From NCBI RefSeq assembly GCF_013426915.1, contig NZ_AP023179.1, positions 1,736,001 to 1,800,000 of the forward strand: a stretch of 64,000 bases of DNA, in the 5' to 3' direction. The DNA comes from Paraburkholderia sp. PGU19. GTDB taxonomy: Bacteria; Pseudomonadota; Gammaproteobacteria; Burkholderiales; Burkholderiaceae. Below, in pieces: positions 62,169-64,000 of the stretch. The position numbers and the translations under genes are program-made. Numbering within the stretch: the first letter of the stretch is position 1; every line of letters starts with the position of its first letter. A model generated the notes under the pieces. That model saw only the letters and a program-made list of their open reading frames with translations, was not told the origin of the DNA and made no database searches.

Positions 62169-63698
62169 ATGGTTACGCTTGCACTCCAGCCCCGTCGCTC
62201 GCGCATCATGAACTTTCCCGCCGAAGAAGATTTTCACCGTCTGCTCGACGCATTGACGCTGTGCGTGCTGCTGCACGACGCGCAGACCAAGGCGATCGTG
62301 TGGGCCAATCGCGCGGCCTGTGTCGCGTTGGGTTTCTCGCTCGAAGAACTGCTGCCGCTCAAGGCGTCCGACATGACGCGTCCTGAGCCGAAGTACCGGC
62401 GCGAGGTCGGCGTGGCCGCGATGGATCGCGCGATCATGCAAGGGCCGCAGGTGTACGAATGGTGTTACCGCTCGCGTGCGGGCATCGATATGTTGTCGGA
62501 AGCGATTGCGACATATGTGCCGTTGCGCGAGCACGCCGTCGTGATGGTCCAGTTTCGCGACATCACCGAAGAAGAGGCGACGCGCCGCAAGCTGCGCCGC
62601 TATGAAACGCGCCTGCGCGAATTCATGCAGGATCTCGGCGAAGGCGTGGCGGTGCTGACGCCGCGCGGCAAGCTCGAATACATCAGCGAGTCGGGGCGCC
62701 GCGTGCTGGGCGTGGGGCCGGGTGAACCACTCGGTGGCGTGCCCGACTACTGCACGCCCGCCGATCGCAACCGGCTCATCACGCAGTTGCGTCACGCCAC
62801 GAGCGAACAGCCGACGCATGCGCAGCGCTACCGGATCACGCGCCGCGACGGTGCGACGCGCTGGCTGCGGATCACCTGCCGGCGGGTTGCGATCGAAAAC
62901 GACCTGAATGGCTTGCTGATTCACTTCCGCGACATCAGCGACGAGGTCGCGACGGAAGAAGCGCGCCGCACGGAAGCGCGCATGCTCGAATATGCGGGCC
63001 GCTACAACGCAATGGGCGAGATGGCGACGGCCATTGCGCACGAGTTGAGTCAGCCGCTTGCCGCCGTGCGTAATTTCATCGAAGGCGCGATTCAGCGGCT
63101 GGGGCAGGGCAGCGTCGACTCCGCGATCTGGGGACTGCGCAGCGCGGACCGGCAGGCCGAGCATGCGGCGCTCATCATCAAGAGCGTGCGCGAGTACATC
63201 GTCAAGCGCGAGCCGACTGAAACGCACGCCGACCTGCGCGATATCCTGAGCGACGTCGCGTACTTCATCGAATTGCGCGCGAAAGAAGCAGGCGTGCGTG
63301 TGCGGATCGAACAGGCGAGCGAAGCATTGCCCGTGTTTTGCGAGCGCGTGCTGATCGGCCAGGTGATCTTGAATCTCGCGTTCAATGCGCTCGAAGCGTT
63401 GACGGAAGCGAAGGGCACGACGGGCGTCGTGACGCTTGCAACAGCCATGGCGGAGGGGCGCGCCGAATTGCGCGTGATCGACAACGGACCCGGCGTGCCC
63501 GCCGACGCGCACGAACGTTTGTTTGACGGCTTTTCTTCTTCGAAGGCGGGCGGTAACGGCATTGGCCTTTCGCTGTGCAAGAACATCGTCACGCGGCACG
63601 GCGGACGCATCTGGGCGCAAGCGGCAGACGGCGGCGGGCTCGAATGCCGCGTCGCGTTGCCGCTTGAACTCACGCTCGCGTCCGATGCCGGCGTCTAG
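62169..63698 (+). CDS. iacS: Soluble PAS-PAS sensor histidine kinase IacS
   Basis: 509 residues from ATG 62169 (a further ATG lies at 62208). There is no membrane segment. Two PAS domains lie near residues 20-135 and 150-262, followed by the dimerisation helix with H291 (IAHELSQPLAAVRNFIEGAI). The ATPase domain has the N box ILNLAFNALEALTE, G1 DNGPGVP (438-444) and G2 GNGIGLSL (462-469). It is a FixL/TodS-like cytoplasmic sensor that probably detects IAA or a product and phosphorylates the FixJ-type regulator. It is divergent from iacA. Confidence 0.83.
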   Translation: MVTLALQPRRSRIMNFPAEEDFHRLLDALTLCVLLHDAQTKAIVWANRAACVALGFSLEELLPLKASDMTRPEPKYRREVGVAAMDRAIMQGPQVYEWCYRSRAGIDMLSEAIATYVPLREHAVVMVQFRDITEEEATRRKLRRYETRLREFMQDLGEGVAVLTPRGKLEYISESGRRVLGVGPGEPLGGVPDYCTPADRNRLITQLRHATSEQPTHAQRYRITRRDGATRWLRITCRRVAIENDLNGLLIHFRDISDEVATEEARRTEARMLEYAGRYNAMGEMATAIAHELSQPLAAVRNFIEGAIQRLGQGSVDSAIWGLRSADRQAEHAALIIKSVREYIVKREPTETHADLRDILSDVAYFIELRAKEAGVRVRIEQASEALPVFCERVLIGQVILNLAFNALEALTEAKGTTGVVTLATAMAEGRAELRVIDNGPGVPADAHERLFDGFSSSKAGGNGIGLSLCKNIVTRHGGRIWAQAADGGGLECRVALPLELTLASDAGV

Positions 63699-63705
63699 CT
63701 TTGTC

Positions 63706-64000
63706 TCAGCGTCCAAGCGAGCGGGCCGTCTGACCGCCAATGCCGAAGTCCGTGTTGGGAATGTCCTTGATCATCACGCGCGTGGCCTGAAGCGGCGCAT
63801 CGAGCACGGCGGCGGCCGTTTCGGACAACGCGGCGATCAGCGCTTCTTTTTGCGCATCGGTGCGGCCTGCAATCAGGATCGCGACGATCACGGGCAGCGA
63901 AGGCGGCGCGCCATGAGCCGCTGTTCTGCCGCCCAGGCCGAAATGCGTGCCGGGCATCTCGCTCAGCAGGATGCGCACGGCTTCGGCAGGTGCGCCGATC
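63706..64000 (-). CDS. Tandem tautomerase-family protein, partial
   Basis: At least 98 residues; the start is beyond the right edge. Two tautomerase-like units are seen: the end of the first (AEAVRILLSEMPGTHFGLGG) and a complete second (PVIVAILIAGRTDAQKEALI, then MIKDIPNTDFGIGGQTARSL). Both end in the same FG(L/I)GG(R/Q)TA motif. This resembles two-domain 4-oxalocrotonate tautomerase or MIF-like proteins. The catalytic N-terminal proline of the whole chain cannot be seen. It lies 7 bp after the kinase gene, convergent with it. Confidence 0.75.
   Translation of the reverse strand, partial: IGAPAEAVRILLSEMPGTHFGLGGRTAAHGAPPSLPVIVAILIAGRTDAQKEALIAALSETAAAVLDAPLQATRVMIKDIPNTDFGIGGQTARSLGR

Noticed and set aside
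1..64000. CRISPR array, prophage, integrase or transposase, tRNA and rRNA genes
   Set aside because: Read for on both strands; no regularly spaced repeats, recombinase proteins or RNA gene signatures were found.

Overview
The window is a GC-rich (about 60-65% by eye) stretch of a Burkholderiales chromosome or chromid, most likely Paraburkholderia or a close relative. The reasons are codon use, dense LysR/LacI/AraC/Lrp regulators, small Burkholderia-type proteins (DUF3022-like, PGDYG, DUF2795), a prkA-yeaH-spoVR operon, the inverted intergenic repeats near 39.3-39.9 kb, and an indole-3-acetate (iac) catabolic cluster. I saw no rRNA, tRNA, CRISPR array, prophage or intact insertion sequence.

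Layout. 0-8.7 kb: cupin, AraC regulator, small proteins, a C45/phospholipase B-like hydrolase, a ClC H+/Cl- exchanger, a glutathione S-transferase, and a YeiH-type exporter divergent from its LysR regulator. 8.8-14.0 kb: a complete 2-ketogluconate operon, kguE-kguK-kguT-kguD-ptxS, behind a palindromic PtxS-type operator. 14.1-23.5 kb: YhfC protease, a frameshifted DUF3022-like gene, PGDYG protein, Spy-like chaperone, LysR, an Lrp regulator followed by a nested palindrome and a saccharopine dehydrogenase-like gene, a small ATPase, a FitAB-type toxin-antitoxin pair with a frameshifted toxin, a lipoprotein, CorA and LysE. 24.0-30.2 kb: ribose operon rbsB-A-C-R-K with promoter and operator. 30.4-33.3 kb: a CheR-tethered chemoreceptor and a hydratase-family enzyme. 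34.1-39.2 kb: prkA-yeaH-spoVR behind an unusually long gene-free leader. 39.2-40.1 kb: two diverged copies of one repeat, head to head. 40.1-55.9 kb: MHS transporter, glycosyltransferase, small proteins, MFS exporter, frameshifted MscS and cardiolipin synthase genes, porin, HiPIP, Pr6Pr protein, phytase-like esterase, FNT channel, J-domain protein. 56.3-64.0 kb: iac genes. The order on the minus strand is iacA-B-I-H-E, with a reductase (iacG-like), a FixJ-type response regulator and a soluble two-PAS histidine kinase around them. The Rieske genes iacC, iacD and iacF are not in the window.

How the genes work together. The window is mostly carbon and energy acquisition: 2-ketogluconate, ribose, alpha-ketoacids and the plant hormone IAA, each with a local regulator. 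This fits a soil or rhizosphere bacterium. The prkA operon, Spy and MscS point to stress handling.

Four otherwise conserved genes (DUF3022-like, fitB-type toxin, mscS-type, cls-type) are each broken by a shift equal to one missing base. Three of the four sit in or beside short homopolymers. That pattern suggests assembly under-calling at least as much as real gene decay. The most interesting signals without an obvious assignment are the 42-bp nested palindrome downstream of lrp, the inverted repeat arms in the iacG/iacR intergenic region, the hairpin present in only one of the two 39-kb repeat copies, and the 887-bp leader of prkA.
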